64,000 nt of DNA from Takakia lepidozioides (Eukaryota > Streptophyta > Takakiopsida > Takakiales > Takakiaceae), in NCBI GenBank assembly GCA_030704615.1, contig CM060731.1, forward strand, positions 19,838,001 through 19,902,000, in the 5' to 3' direction. Of this stretch, positions 24,894 through 35,122 are shown piece after piece (within the stretch, counting starts at the first letter, position 1; every line of letters begins with the position of its first letter). The notes beneath the pieces were generated by a model. The model made no database searches and had not been told where the DNA came from. It worked only from the letters and a program-made list of their open reading frames with translations. Made by a program: the position numbers and the translations under genes.

Positions 24894-25887
24894 CTTCCAA
24901 AATATAAAGCGCTCATCGACCCATACAAGGACAGGTTTCTTCTGGATGAACTCAAACCGCACCTTGAAGAGTTGCGGTTATCCGGAAAAGACGCTAATAT
25001 ATTCAACGTGAAAAACCCATAAGATGTCGACCGTATAATGACCCAAAGGTCAAATGCCTCTTGTTCTGGCATTTGCAGTGGCAAGTTTAACTTTGAAAAC
25101 AAAAATTTCCTGACACTTCCTTGGAACAGATTGAAACGTAGATGGCCACTCAAGATTTTCCTGAACCTCGACTGTCCAGTGGACGTTGCTCCCAATGTCA
25201 ATCCTGTCCATGGTTTATCTTGATTACCACCTAAATGGATGTATGAATTTATCACAGATTGCAGCACCAGTTTCTCCACTTGCGAAAGGATTGCGTGTGA
25301 TAATTTTTGACCTGAATGGAGTCTTAAAGCACCAGAAGAGCTACAATGTCCCCCGGATGTCCGAGACAAACTACAGGATACCAACTCTTGTTGGATTTCG
25401 ACTTATCTATAGGCGGGAAAAATATCATGAGATGTGGACAGAGTTGAACAAACATTTCCGTCTAAGAATATAGAGTTGCATGATGTACAAGAACTTGTAG
25501 CATCTCCTGGATTTTATGCTTTGGGGTCTTCCTCAGCCGACATTCGTTATGTCTCAAGACGATTGTATCTCCTGTCCTACTTTTGTCCACCCTCAATTTA
25601 TATTAGGATACGACCCACCGAGTCTGTTCTTGAAGCCATTGATGACGGTCTGGCAAAGATTTGGTGGTCAGTACAACATGAGTAACACTCTACTCATTGA
25701 CGATTCTGCTATTAAGTGTGTGTTAAACCCGCCTAAATCCTGTCTGATTCTAAAATCATTTGAATCCGTGGACACGGACTCTTGCTATCTCCAGAAGATT
25801 CTCCTGAAATATTTGCTTGAAATGAAGAAATCTCGCACCGTTTCCAGTTATCTCAGGGAAAAAATGATAGGACTTAAGCCTTATTAG
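24894..25887 (+). pseudogene. Decayed FCP1/NIF-like phosphatase-domain gene
   Basis: The clearest part is 25282-25326, translating to LRVIIFDLNGVLKHQ, the first HAD motif in the DxNG variant seen in a plant FCP1-like family. A later frame at 25660-25740 gives NTLLIDDSAIKCVLNPPKSC, the IDDS motif of the same domain. Between them the frame shifts and the expected W(T/S) block is degraded. The segment 24894-25020 (KYKALIDPYKDRFLLDELKP and onward) may be its N-terminal part. The hAT copy 2 inserted just in front of this. HAD enzymes of this group dephosphorylate proteins; this copy is broken by frameshifts and stops. Confidence 0.6.
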
Positions 25888-26041
25888 AATGTTTCCACCG
25901 ATCCCAAGTTTAAGCCTCTCTTGGATTATATTGATGATTCTAATTACCGGAATCTCCGATATGATGCTTCAAAGTAAAGATTTTATTGATCAACCACGTC
26001 TATGATGCAATCTCAATTTTTGGTTGGTTTTTCTATAGGTT

Positions 26042-27150
26042 GTGTTGTATTTCTTTAAGGACTGTTGTCTTTTGTGCTTTCCGTCTCAATGTGACTTGAC
26101 ATGGGATTGTATGTTATCTCCTTATCTCATCCTTGTGTTTCTCCACCCTACACCACCCCGATCATATGGGATACAGGCCTTCTCGAAATCTCGTCGCGGG
26201 GGCTTTTTCAAATCCGACAACCTCCACTGTGCAGCGGAGGTTATTCTTTGTCTGTACATTAACTATCTAAGTTCGTTTGGGCAGGTTCATGGAGATGCTG
26301 CGGATGCAAACTTCTCGTCGGGACCTCCATTAGAATCCTCCATATCAGAAATTCGTCGACAGATGGGCAACATTCGTACTATTGTTCAGATTTATGTCAT
26401 CGACGGTGAAGCATCATCCAGGCACTTGGCTTCCGTTCAATTGCACGACCCTCTTCTTCAGTCCATTCCTAAAAAGGATGTTCTGTCGCATGATTGTTTA
26501 GGATTGAATGTCGAAGGTGGAAGCCAACCTGACAAATGTGTAGGAGATTTCATGGACCTCGTTCTACAATCCTCACCCTCTTTGTTAAGTGTGAAGGGTT
26601 TGAGATCTACCTCGAAAATGTCAGCCATTAAAGACGCAGCTGAGGCTGCGCCTCCACAGCACACTGCAGTTGCCTCTCTTCCCTCCTTCTCTCCCCAACA
26701 CGAGGGTTGGACAACCCAAATCAGAAGGAGTCAGATAAAATTACTTATATCTGAATTCTTACTCGTCCTTTTGTTTTCCTTAGTATTGGGTCTAATGTTC
26801 TTGTTTTACTCGGGGCCAGAAAATCTGCGGATTATGACATTCCTGTCAAACGACGTCTTCATTGGAATTCTGTTCCGGAGGTAATCCCTTCGTTACGTGT
26901 GAATTCCATTCAGGATGTGGAGTGCTCAAGGGACAATTTCCATTCTGTTCCCCTTCTCCGCAACCCTTTGGACGAGGACAAGGATGAAACAATTGCAACT
27001 TCTCGATTTCCTAACCCTGCAGTGTTGGCGCAATATTCTGCACCAAGGAAGCGGAATAGAGCCCCCAAACCATTTCCATCTCTTTTACAAATCGGTTCCA
27101 CCGGAGAAAAGTCTGTCTTCCGAGACAAAGTGTCAAGGACGAGAACATGA
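26042..27150 (+). other. Unrecognised open frames, probably transposon remnant
   Basis: Two successive open frames (26042-26884, 280 codons; 26899-27150, 83 codons) have no family I recognise. The first ends with a strongly hydrophobic segment of about 20 residues (LLISEFLLVLLFSLVLGLMF), which would be a membrane helix if translated. Their position between an FCP1-like remnant and a DUF8039-like remnant inside a probable CACTA element suggests decayed transposon coding sequence. Confidence 0.35.
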
Positions 27151-27229
27151 CTGAACACAATCAAGAGATCAGACTAGAGGTACAAGACTAGATAAGAAGT
27201 CAAGGTCGACGTGGCATGGTGGGTGTTGT

Positions 27230-27505
27230 GTGCAGTTTAAGTTGAAGGACAAAATCAGCCTGTATGATCCTCATTTACCACGACACAGGGCTGCTAGTGG
27301 AATTGTCACTGGTGTGCTTGGCAAAGACACATATCACTGTCGTGTTATACCTGAAGGATTGTGGTGGGTTGAGGTGAATGATATCTATATTGCCAATTGT
27401 GTCTTGTCTCACCCTAACGAGGAAGAGGTCCCACCGCAAACAATGTTGGAGGATGTCGTCGGTCTGAATTGTCTTTGGCCAGAGAAGAACATGAAGATGG
27501 CTTAG
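27230..27505 (+). mobile_element. DUF8039-like transposon tail domain
   Basis: The 91-codon frame reads KDKISLYDPHLPRHRAASG, IVTGVLGKDTYHCRVIPEG, WWVEVNDIYIANCVLSHPNE and NCLWPEKNM. The order (a varying-position G-x-V strand, then V.V..I, then a Pro-containing segment and a final WP) fits the small domain found at the C terminus of many plant CACTA-type transposon proteins. The match is by pattern only. It supports a CACTA element whose right end is at 28589. Confidence 0.45.
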
Positions 27506-27699
27506 ATTTCGTTCGCCCGGGAATAGACATTGCTGACAGTGAGAAGAAGGCAGGAAATCAGTTCAGTGTTCATAGCATGCATGTGGAGATGTCGTGTAGA
27601 AGTTAGGCTCAGACTTTTATCATGGCTGGATTTTGTTGACAGTGTTCCAACACTTAACTCTCTGGGATTCTAGTCTATTTTGTGGAGCTTGAATCCCCA

Positions 27700-28589
27700 A
27701 TGGTACTTCTTTCACTACACTAGTGGTATATGTTCCTCTAGTCATGTTCATAATCACTTGCACATCACTGTAATAGTGGTATAATTTAAAACAGTGGGAG
27801 TAGCCAAATGCACACAATTGCCTACATTACCAATCGTATAGTGGTATAAGTAGTCACATATATATTACTGTACTAGTGGTATGAATTCCTCCAGTGGTAT
27901 TCCTAATCACTTACACACCACTCTGTTAGTAATCACTCCAATCCATAGTTCCCACTCAGAGAGATACCATGAATGACTCAAATAGCTTACACACCACTCT
28001 GTGGGTAATCATTCCAATGACCTGCTGAGAGACGTCATCCACTCACATAACCACTCTGTGAGTGATATTGTATATTCTCCGTTTTCATAGGATGACTCTA
28101 TGAGTCATTTTGTGATCACTCAACAAGTGGTTTCGGAAGTCATTGAATTTCACTCCATCCATTTCGTAGCACTGAGACACGACACATGTCCATGCTGAGA
28201 GTGTCGCCACGTGTCGACATAATCTCCAATATCATCCACGGACCACCGGCTTACACATCTCCACTACAAAACGGAAGTGGTTACTCTACCACTATGACAT
28301 GTCAGTTTACCACTGTGACACATCATAAGTGGTTGGTTTACCTCAGTGACACGTCATTGACATGTCACAGTGGTTAATTTACCACTGTGACACGTCAGCT
28401 AACAGGTGGACCCGGACGTGAGTGGTTCGAACCACTGTCCTTAACCACTGGTGCCACGTAATGTCTTTTACCACTCACTTATCCTAATCCACTGGTTCTT
28501 CATCACTCTGGGGCCAGAGTGGTTTAATGTCTTTTTCCGCTCAAAATGAGTGGTTAACAGAGTGGTTATTCTGCGTTTTTCTTCTAGTG
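27700..28589 (+). mobile_element. CACTA (En/Spm) right end with subterminal repeats
   Basis: The right terminus is TTTTTCTTCTAGTG, ending at 28589; its complement CACTAGAAGAAAAA is the canonical CACTA terminus. The 900 bases inside it are packed with short AGTGGT/ACCACT repeats in both orientations and TGACACGTCA or TGACATGTCA copies. This matches the subterminal transposase-binding arrays known for this superfamily. The left terminus was not found in the window, so element length and target duplication are unknown. Confidence 0.7.
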
Positions 28590-28795
28590 TTAACCCTCTT
28601 CTTGAAACATTCCAAGCCCACAACACGTATAGGATTTTGCCACTTTTTGCACAATCATGTTGATCTTCCTTACACTCAATCATTCTGGGTCATGGGTATT
28701 TTCATGGCAAAAACACTAATGTCAGTGTGTGATTAACGCTCAGGGATAACTTTGTCTCTCGTCCTTTACATGCAACAGCGGGGAAGAGGAAACAG

Positions 28796-29390
28796 ATGTT
28801 GTTAATTTTGAGTGTTAACGGACTCCTCTGCTACCGGCCACCCCCAACTGGCGGTGAATTGTTTAAGGAGAAATTTCGTTTCTGGAATGTGACACTTCAA
28901 ATTCCTGACAGACCTGTGGTGCCTCGGCCTGGAGTCTTGGAGTTTCTGGACCTTGCATTGAAGCATTTTCACGTGGCCATTTGGTCATGCGCTGATAGAG
29001 GTGTTTTTTGTAGGATGTTGGAGAGCTTCGTTCCCACGAAAATAGTGAAGAAGTTTTGTTTCATATGGTCTGTTGAGGATTGCAAGGATACCACCGGTTA
29101 TATGAGGCCCGGGATGAAATATCTCGTGAAGGATATTCGCAGTGTTCTTGCCAAGTACTCTGGTAGACCGTTTGCTACGCAGGGGAAAATACTTCTTGTA
29201 GATGATGAGCCATCAAAGTGCCTGCGAAACCCACATAATACTGGATTCTTCCCTTTCTCATTCAAGCCATCACCAAATGGTTTGCGTGACCGGGATGATA
29301 TGACAAAGGCAGTGTGGCCATATATATCGGAGATGGCTGGAGCTTTAACAGTCGTTGATTACATTAGCGAGAACCGGACAAAGTGTTCTC
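28796..29390 (+). pseudogene. FCP1/NIF-like phosphatase-domain remnant
   Basis: A continuous frame of about 195 codons gives most of a plant FCP1-like HAD domain: ILSVNGLLCYRPPP, RPGVLEFLDLALKHFHVAIW, CFIWSVEDCKDTTGYMRPG and KILLVDDEPSKCLRNPHNTG. In family members the first block starts D-x-N-G; here the nucleophile Asp is replaced by Ser, so it should be catalytically dead. The frame then runs without a break into PPR-like sequence. It begins 207 bases after the CACTA terminus. No start context or 5' exon is visible. Confidence 0.65.
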
Positions 29391-29419
29391 ATAAGCCTAT
29401 TGGTCGAGACCATGCCTGC

Positions 29420-29835
29420 TGGAGAAATTGCCGCACCAACGTTTTCGGAACTGCCCGAAATGCCCGGATCTTGATCTTCTTGATCTGCGTTTTCCGCCAT
29501 CGTTCACCTTGCAAACAGGGGCACGGGATGGAGGCCTGGGGGAAGGGGTGAAGCCCGACCACATCAAATGTCATTCTGGACGCTGCCTTGGTGGACATGT
29601 ATGCGAAATGTGGATGCGATGAGGATGCAAAGGGAGTATTTGACAATATGGCTGAATGAAATGTGGTGTCCTGGAATGCAATGATCGCAGGATATGCCTA
29701 GCATGGTTTGATTCCGTGAGTCAAAATCATGGCCTCGCTCCTACAATGGAGCATTTTGGCTGCATTGTGGATCTTTTTGGCCGTGCAGGTTGAGTGGAGG
29801 TGGCAGAGGACTTCATGAACAAAATGCCAATCGAA
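29420..29835 (+). pseudogene. PPR protein remnant with in-frame stops
   Basis: In one frame (from about 29558) the sequence reads SNVILDAALVDMYAKCGCDE, DAKGVFDNMAE-stop-NVVSW, NAMIAGYA-stop-HGL. After a shift it reads APTMEHFGCIVDLFGRAG-stop and VEVAEDFMNKMPIEPA. These are the MYAKCG, VVSWNAMIAGYAQHG and EHY(G)C-VDLLGRAG blocks of PLS-class pentatricopeptide repeat proteins, which bind organellar RNA. The three stops each replace a codon one C-to-T step away (CGA or CAG). It is dead. Confidence 0.8.
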
Positions 29836-30990
29836 CCAGCTGCTTGGTGGGACAAACGAGGCAAAAAGGTGAATGCTTGCAGATTACCAGATGTCATTCT
29901 GAAGGCTGCAGACACAAGCTGCAGACACAAGAGGTTCTTTAGGGATGAGGAGAAGCTGTGGTATGAATACTTTTCTGACCCCAGTCAATGGAGGGACAAC
30001 CGAGGCAAAAAGGTGAATGATTACCAGATGTCATTCTAAACGTTGCAAACACAAGCTGCACACACAAGAGGTCCTTGTTTTACCCTCTCATCAGACTCGG
30101 CCCTGAGATGCATATTGAACTCTGTTAGTTAGCTCGTTGGGTGGATTTGTGGTGGTTAGGAGTTACTTTGACAAGTTACTGCTGATGTGGCAGCATGAAA
30201 GTATCCAAAAACAGATAACATGGATGAGGAGAAAACACCTTCTTCAACACATTTCACCTTGTTTTCCCATCTTATCAGAATTTGCCCTACATTTCCATGT
30301 TGAATTCTGCAAGTTAGCTGATTGAGTGAACCTTTGGTAGTTTGGAGTGACTTTCACATGATACTGCCAATGTGACATATGAAAGTATCCAAAAACAGGT
30401 AAACAGAGATGAGAAGAAGTTGTGGGATGAATACTTTTCTGACCCCAGCCAATGGTGGGACAAACAAGGCAAAAAGATGAATGCCTACATATTACCAAAT
30501 GTCATTATGAAGGCTTTAGGCACAAGCTATACACACAAGGTCCTTTAGGGTTGATGTTCGGTCAAATCCTCCATGGCTCATGACACAAGGTCAAGGTCAA
30601 TGTGGTGAGGGCACCTTCTTCTTCAACCTATTTCTGCCTGTTTTACCCTCTCATCAGATTCTCCTAAGTGTATATTGAACTCTGTAAGTTAGCTCGTTGG
30701 GTGGATCTATGGTGGTTAGGATTGACTTTGACAAGTTACTGCCGATGTGGTAGCAGGAAAGTATCCAATAACAGATAACATAGATGACGAGAAGGCACCT
30801 TCTTCAACACATTTCACCCTGTTTTCCCCTCTTATCAGAATTTGCCCTAAATTTCCATGTTGAATTCTGCAAGTTAGCTGTGAGTGAACCTTTAATGGTA
30901 GTTTGGAGTGACTTTGACACGATACTGCCAATGTGACACAAGAAAATATCCAAAAACAGATAACATAGATGAGGAGAAGCTCGTTGGTCG
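29836..30990 (+). repeat. Tandem ~560-bp repeat carrying OSB-type PDF-motif pieces
   Basis: Blocks recur about 560 bases apart: TTACCCTCTCATCAGA at about 30090 and 30650, and TGAATTCTGCAAGTTAGCTG at 30301 and 30861. A third partial copy lies at about 32098-32180. Short coding remnants recur too: AWWDKRGKKVN (about 29845), LWYEYFSDPSQWRDNRGKKV (about 29956) and a copy at about 30420-30480. W-x5-F-x-x-P-x-x-W-x-DNR-x-x-K is the PDF-type motif of organellar single-strand DNA-binding (OSB) proteins. All copies are fragments. Confidence 0.65.
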
Positions 30991-31130
30991 CATCATGGTG
31001 TTTTGTAGTGATTTTGATATGTTACTGTAGGTAGGGTTGGGGTGTTTGCTGGAAGAACTTCACGCTGTCAGTCTCAGTTGCTTCAGTTGCTAGCAGCAAG
31101 GCTGAGGTTGTATTCATGGTTTGTACACAG

Positions 31131-31856
31131 GTGAAGAGAGGCCGTACGCCCAAGTATCCTCGCCTCAGCCCCCTGCCAGGAACAAGCTTCATCATTATAA
31201 GGTCCTCAAGTATCCCCTAACGACAGAGTTTGCCATGAGGAAGATTGTGGACAACAACACGTTGGTGTTCATTGTGGATGCGCGGGCTGACAAGAAGAAG
31301 ATCAAGGATGCAGTGAAGAAGATGTACGAAATCCAGACAAAGAAGGTAAATTTTTTGATAAGGTATGATCTGGATTGCATATGTTGTCGTCCGCTCACAT
31401 AGTATACCGCTCGTTTCTCAAGAGCATACCATTTCTTTGCCTACCAGAATGCTATGCTAACCGTTTCACTCTGAAACAAAATCCACTTGTCATGTAGGGT
31501 TGGAGTAGCCTTGCTTGAGTTACCATCACACACACTCTTATGATGTGGGCGAGAGCCTGAGATTATGATGATTAATTATTTTGAAGATCTTCAGGAACAC
31601 TCAATCGGCTGACAGGATTGCCGTTAGCTGTGTCAAGTTGCAATCTCAAGCTTTGAATGGAACCTCAAGACTGGCTTGGTAGAGCAGGGACTGTTCTCCT
31701 TTGGGTGTTTATTATCTGTATGCTTACCTCTGGGCTTCAAGTACTCATGCTGCAATTTTGTGGAACAGGCCTGATGGACTAGAGAAGGCTTATGTCAGGC
31801 TGCAGAAAGCTGATTATGATGCGTTGGACATGGCAAACAAGATAGGTATCATCTAG
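31131..31856 (+). pseudogene. RPL23A: Ribosomal protein uL23 (RPL23A), 5'-incomplete, frameshifted
   Basis: Two exons, 31131-31362 and 31769-31856, are joined by a GT-AG intron in phase 2. Exon 1 starts in frame as [14 protein letters not shown]; after a run of five C (31169-31173) the match moves to another frame: [59 protein letters not shown]. Exon 2 completes it ([29 protein letters not shown], stop). The N-terminal basic extension and start codon are missing upstream. Intron retention shows it is not a processed retrocopy. The single-base shift could be a sequencing error, but the missing 5' part also argues for a pseudogene. Confidence 0.85.
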
Positions 31857-32169
31857 AATGGTTCTTCTTGTTTGGAACTGGGTTGGTTTGAGAGGTGCTT
31901 TGAAAGTTTTGTAGTTGTCCAAAGTGCTTTTCAGTGTCAGCTGCTAGCAGCAAGGCTGAGGATGTATTGATGATTTGTACACAGGCAGGGATAGCTGAAG
32001 GACCAGGATAGAGGTCCAGATTCTGCGTGGGTAGATGGTCAACTGGAAACAGCAGCGGCAGCAGCACAATTGATAGAACAAGGCACTGCTATTGAAGGTA
32101 CCTTCTTCAACACATTTCACCCTGTTTTTCCCTGTTATCAGAGTCGCCCCTAAATTGTCATGTTGAATT

Positions 32170-33360
32170 CTGCTACAAGCTGGCTCGTGTGTGTGCAAGC
32201 CTGGCAGCCCTGGAAAAGTGGACAGAGGTCCATGGTGACATCGTCAAATCTGGAATTGTACCAGATGTCATTCTATGTTGTTGTCTTCCTATAAGATTGA
32301 GTATGCCTAAGTTATAAGCTGATACAAGTTCCACTTTTCACACAGTCCTGATTAATGTTAGTCCACACCACAAAATGATTTGAAATAATTAACATGTAGT
32401 GGATGCAGGATTGGACTATGCATGTTGATGAGATCTTGCAGCAGCTAAACCTACGAGAGAGGGGAGGGAAGAATAAGGTATAAAACGTCCACTGGATACC
32501 CGAGCGGTCCATGGGACCAAAAGTAATTTCCAAACTATTACCAAACATCACAAACCTATAACGAAATAAAGAAACTTGAAAAGCCTGGTCATCTATCAGG
32601 GGTCCAGTGGATACTGCTAATGTGCTTGCTACCATGAAAGTTGAGAGCTCTAGAGGAGATGTGAACTACATCACTCTTGCCAGGTATATCTCCACTTGTA
32701 TATATTTTTCATATCTTAAATGTTTGGCAATGTTATCAGTAAAAGCTGTTGGTGCCAATTTTCCTTGCTCTGGAAAGTTTGCACCCTTACAACATGTGGA
32801 CTTGGGAAACTACTTGTTGTAGTACAAACTAACGTGTTTAAGCTGTTACCTGGATACGATATTTCGTTGGAGAAATTTGGGCGAAGATGGAGCCTGTATT
32901 TTGTAGTGCAAATCCATCTATATCTGTCTGTGCATGAGGCACTCTGTCTCTCAAGTACTTGTGGTTAATCCTTTCTCTGTAGTTCTACTATGTCAAGAAG
33001 AGCCATTTTTAGGTGGGGGTGTGGTGGTGCAGATGTATTTGTTTGACAGAGTGGAAAGAAACAAAAACTTCTTCCATCCCAAAGGGATTGTCACCCCTCC
33101 CACCACTTATGGCTGTGAGTGCTGGGCACCTGGTGTCCCAGTTTCCTGGTGGGAAAAACATTTGGAACCGCTGCAATTCTCTTTCCTCCAAGGGACCGAT
33201 ATGTCGATATATGTATCGAGGTCAGTTTGATATACAGCTGATAATATGATATACTACATACTGCATGGGCTGGAATTGTACGAAATCTCACTGCCAAATG
33301 TGGGTGCATGAAGGATGTGAAGGGAGTTTTCAACACTCTGGCTGAAAGAGCAAAGAGGTG
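32170..33360 (+). pseudogene. Scattered PPR fragments and possible captured exon
   Basis: Positions 32176-32275 read ARVCASLAALEKWTEVHGDI and VKSGIVPDVILCC. Positions about 33283-33351 read AKCGCMKDVKGVFNTLAER. In order, these are consecutive blocks of a PLS-class PPR protein separated by about 1 kb. Between them, 32609-32691 (reading DTANVLATMKVESSRGDVNY and ITLAR) is flanked by AG and GT and looks like a spliceable exon of unknown origin. A partial copy of the 560-bp repeat precedes at about 32098-32180. All are remnants. Confidence 0.6.
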
Positions 33361-34819
33361 CATGGAACCCTTTGTCTTTTACTGAGTTGCTGTGAGCAGG
33401 GTATGAAGATATGGATAGCCTCCATGCGCCAGCTGATGACTATAAGCACTTGAAGGAGGAAGAGCAAAGCAAAGGTCTCCATTTACCAGAATAACTCATT
33501 AAGTAGTGCAATGAAGCTAGGATATTTTCCTTATCTCTCTCTTTTTCCTTGTTTGTGTCCTTGGGCTTTGGGTCTCCCCTACATGGACTTCCTTTTTTCT
33601 TTTCATGAGCCAACTCCACCAGCATGTCCTCCTCCTCCTTCCGCCCCCGACTAAATTTCTGACAAGAGCTTTGGGCAAGTGCAGGCTTGGTTCTCATACT
33701 CGTATGGATGGAATAGGAGATAACATAAGTTAATTTGCCTAATTGTACAGCATGCAAAGTGCAGATCATGCCCTGGTCAGTTATGAGGCTGATGCTGACA
33801 TCTTTTTAGATAGCAAAACTCCCTGTGTCTTTTTTTTCACATGGAGTTTATGGTCCACATAGGCCAATTGATTATTCTGTGCACAGCTTCTTTGATCACG
33901 GGTCCGCACGACTGGAGCATCCTCTTAGGGAATTTAGTAATCCACATCGTGCTCCTTTTTCACCGAAACGTTTTTCCTCTCCTTTGGTCGAACTTGGGCG
34001 CATGAAAGTACAGTGAAAAAGTTCACTGACTCCATTTCTCTGCTGAAGCTGGTGTGACTGACTAGAAACTCCAAAGACCAATCATGTTTGTATTACAGAT
34101 TGATATTCTGGGTGTCAGTACATTGAATGAAAGCATCAGTTCAACCCTCGTAGGTGTCGCAAATGCTGTGAACAAGAGAGCTGGACACAGTATTTTTCTC
34201 ATGTACGGGTTTTCTTTAATGACAGGTGGAATTTGAAAGCTGGTTGAAGCAAGGAGATATATGCGAGGAAGTTCAAAGAGAGTGTCCTGACATCTTGGTC
34301 ATGGGAAGCCATAGCACATTGGTCATGGCTTTGGTACATTACAACGGAATTGCATACTCTATGCACTGGCAGCCATAGTGTTTGAACGGTAATCGATACA
34401 GCTTGGTGTCTATATATTTTTGGCAGGATATTCACAAACTGAAAAGTTCCTAAGCATTGCTGTCAAAATTTCTACCAATTGTGGCATGAAGGCATTTGCA
34501 TTCTTATTAACTGGGAGAAAGAAATATATTTTTTGGATTTACTATGAATTTTTTATGATCTGTCATACGTATGCCTATAAGAGTTTCTAGAGTGGGTTCA
34601 TAAGACATAACAGGGATGGAGGACCTAATCTGGACTTTGTCAATGCCCATGCAAGTGAATGAAGAATCCACATGTGACTAGAGTAGGTTGTTATTAGTGA
34701 GGCAACCGGCTCAACCCATAGCTTTGGTCATGTGCTATGAAGGGCCATTGCTGGCCCAAGACTGCTTACTTTTTGCCACTTGGCAAAAAATGTTTTGATA
34801 AAATTCCCCAAAAATATGA
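33361..34819. other. No gene recognised
   Basis: Only short frames on both strands. The stretches at about 34099-34200 and 34225-34310 are open and preceded by AG, so they could be further exon remnants, but I recognise no family. Confidence 0.35.
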
Positions 34820-35122
34820 TTGGTCGTAGGGCTCAAGGTTCACATAAGCATTTTGATTGGTTCAACTTTGGCAAGACTCTGCCATTTTTCTTGCACGAAA
34901 CATGAGATGTTAATCCCAGTCCCACAATTCAATTATTTCTATGCCGATGTCATGCAACAAACTGACGATTCATCATGTGGCGTATTTGCGATAGCTTATA
35001 CCACGGATATAGCATTCGGATTAAATCCCGCACATTCCCAATATGCAACATCTGCCATGAGAACCCACTTGAGAGATTGCATAAACAATCGAAGAATTGA
35101 GCCATTTCCAAAACAACATTAA
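34820..35122 (+). pseudogene. Ulp1/C48-like cysteine protease fragment
   Basis: The C-terminal half reads FYADVMQQTDDSSCGVFAIA, YTTDIAFGLNPAHSQYATS and MRTHLRDCINNRR. The Q-x-x-D-x-S/D-C-G-x-F-A motif contains the catalytic Cys and oxyanion Gln of Ulp1-type proteases. The preceding His and Asp motifs are absent, so it is a fragment. Such domains are common in plant transposons and in SUMO proteases; the TE-rich context favours a transposon origin. Confidence 0.6.

Noticed and set aside
27714-27730. CACTACACTAG as the left end of the CACTA element
   Set aside because: It does not match the right terminus beyond CACTA and has no matching 3-bp flank, so it is more likely one of the subterminal repeats.
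29558-29810. In-frame stops in the PPR remnant repaired by U-to-C RNA editing
   Set aside because: That editing is known from organelle transcripts of some land plants. This is nuclear DNA with frameshifts and fragmented structure, so decay is the simpler reading.
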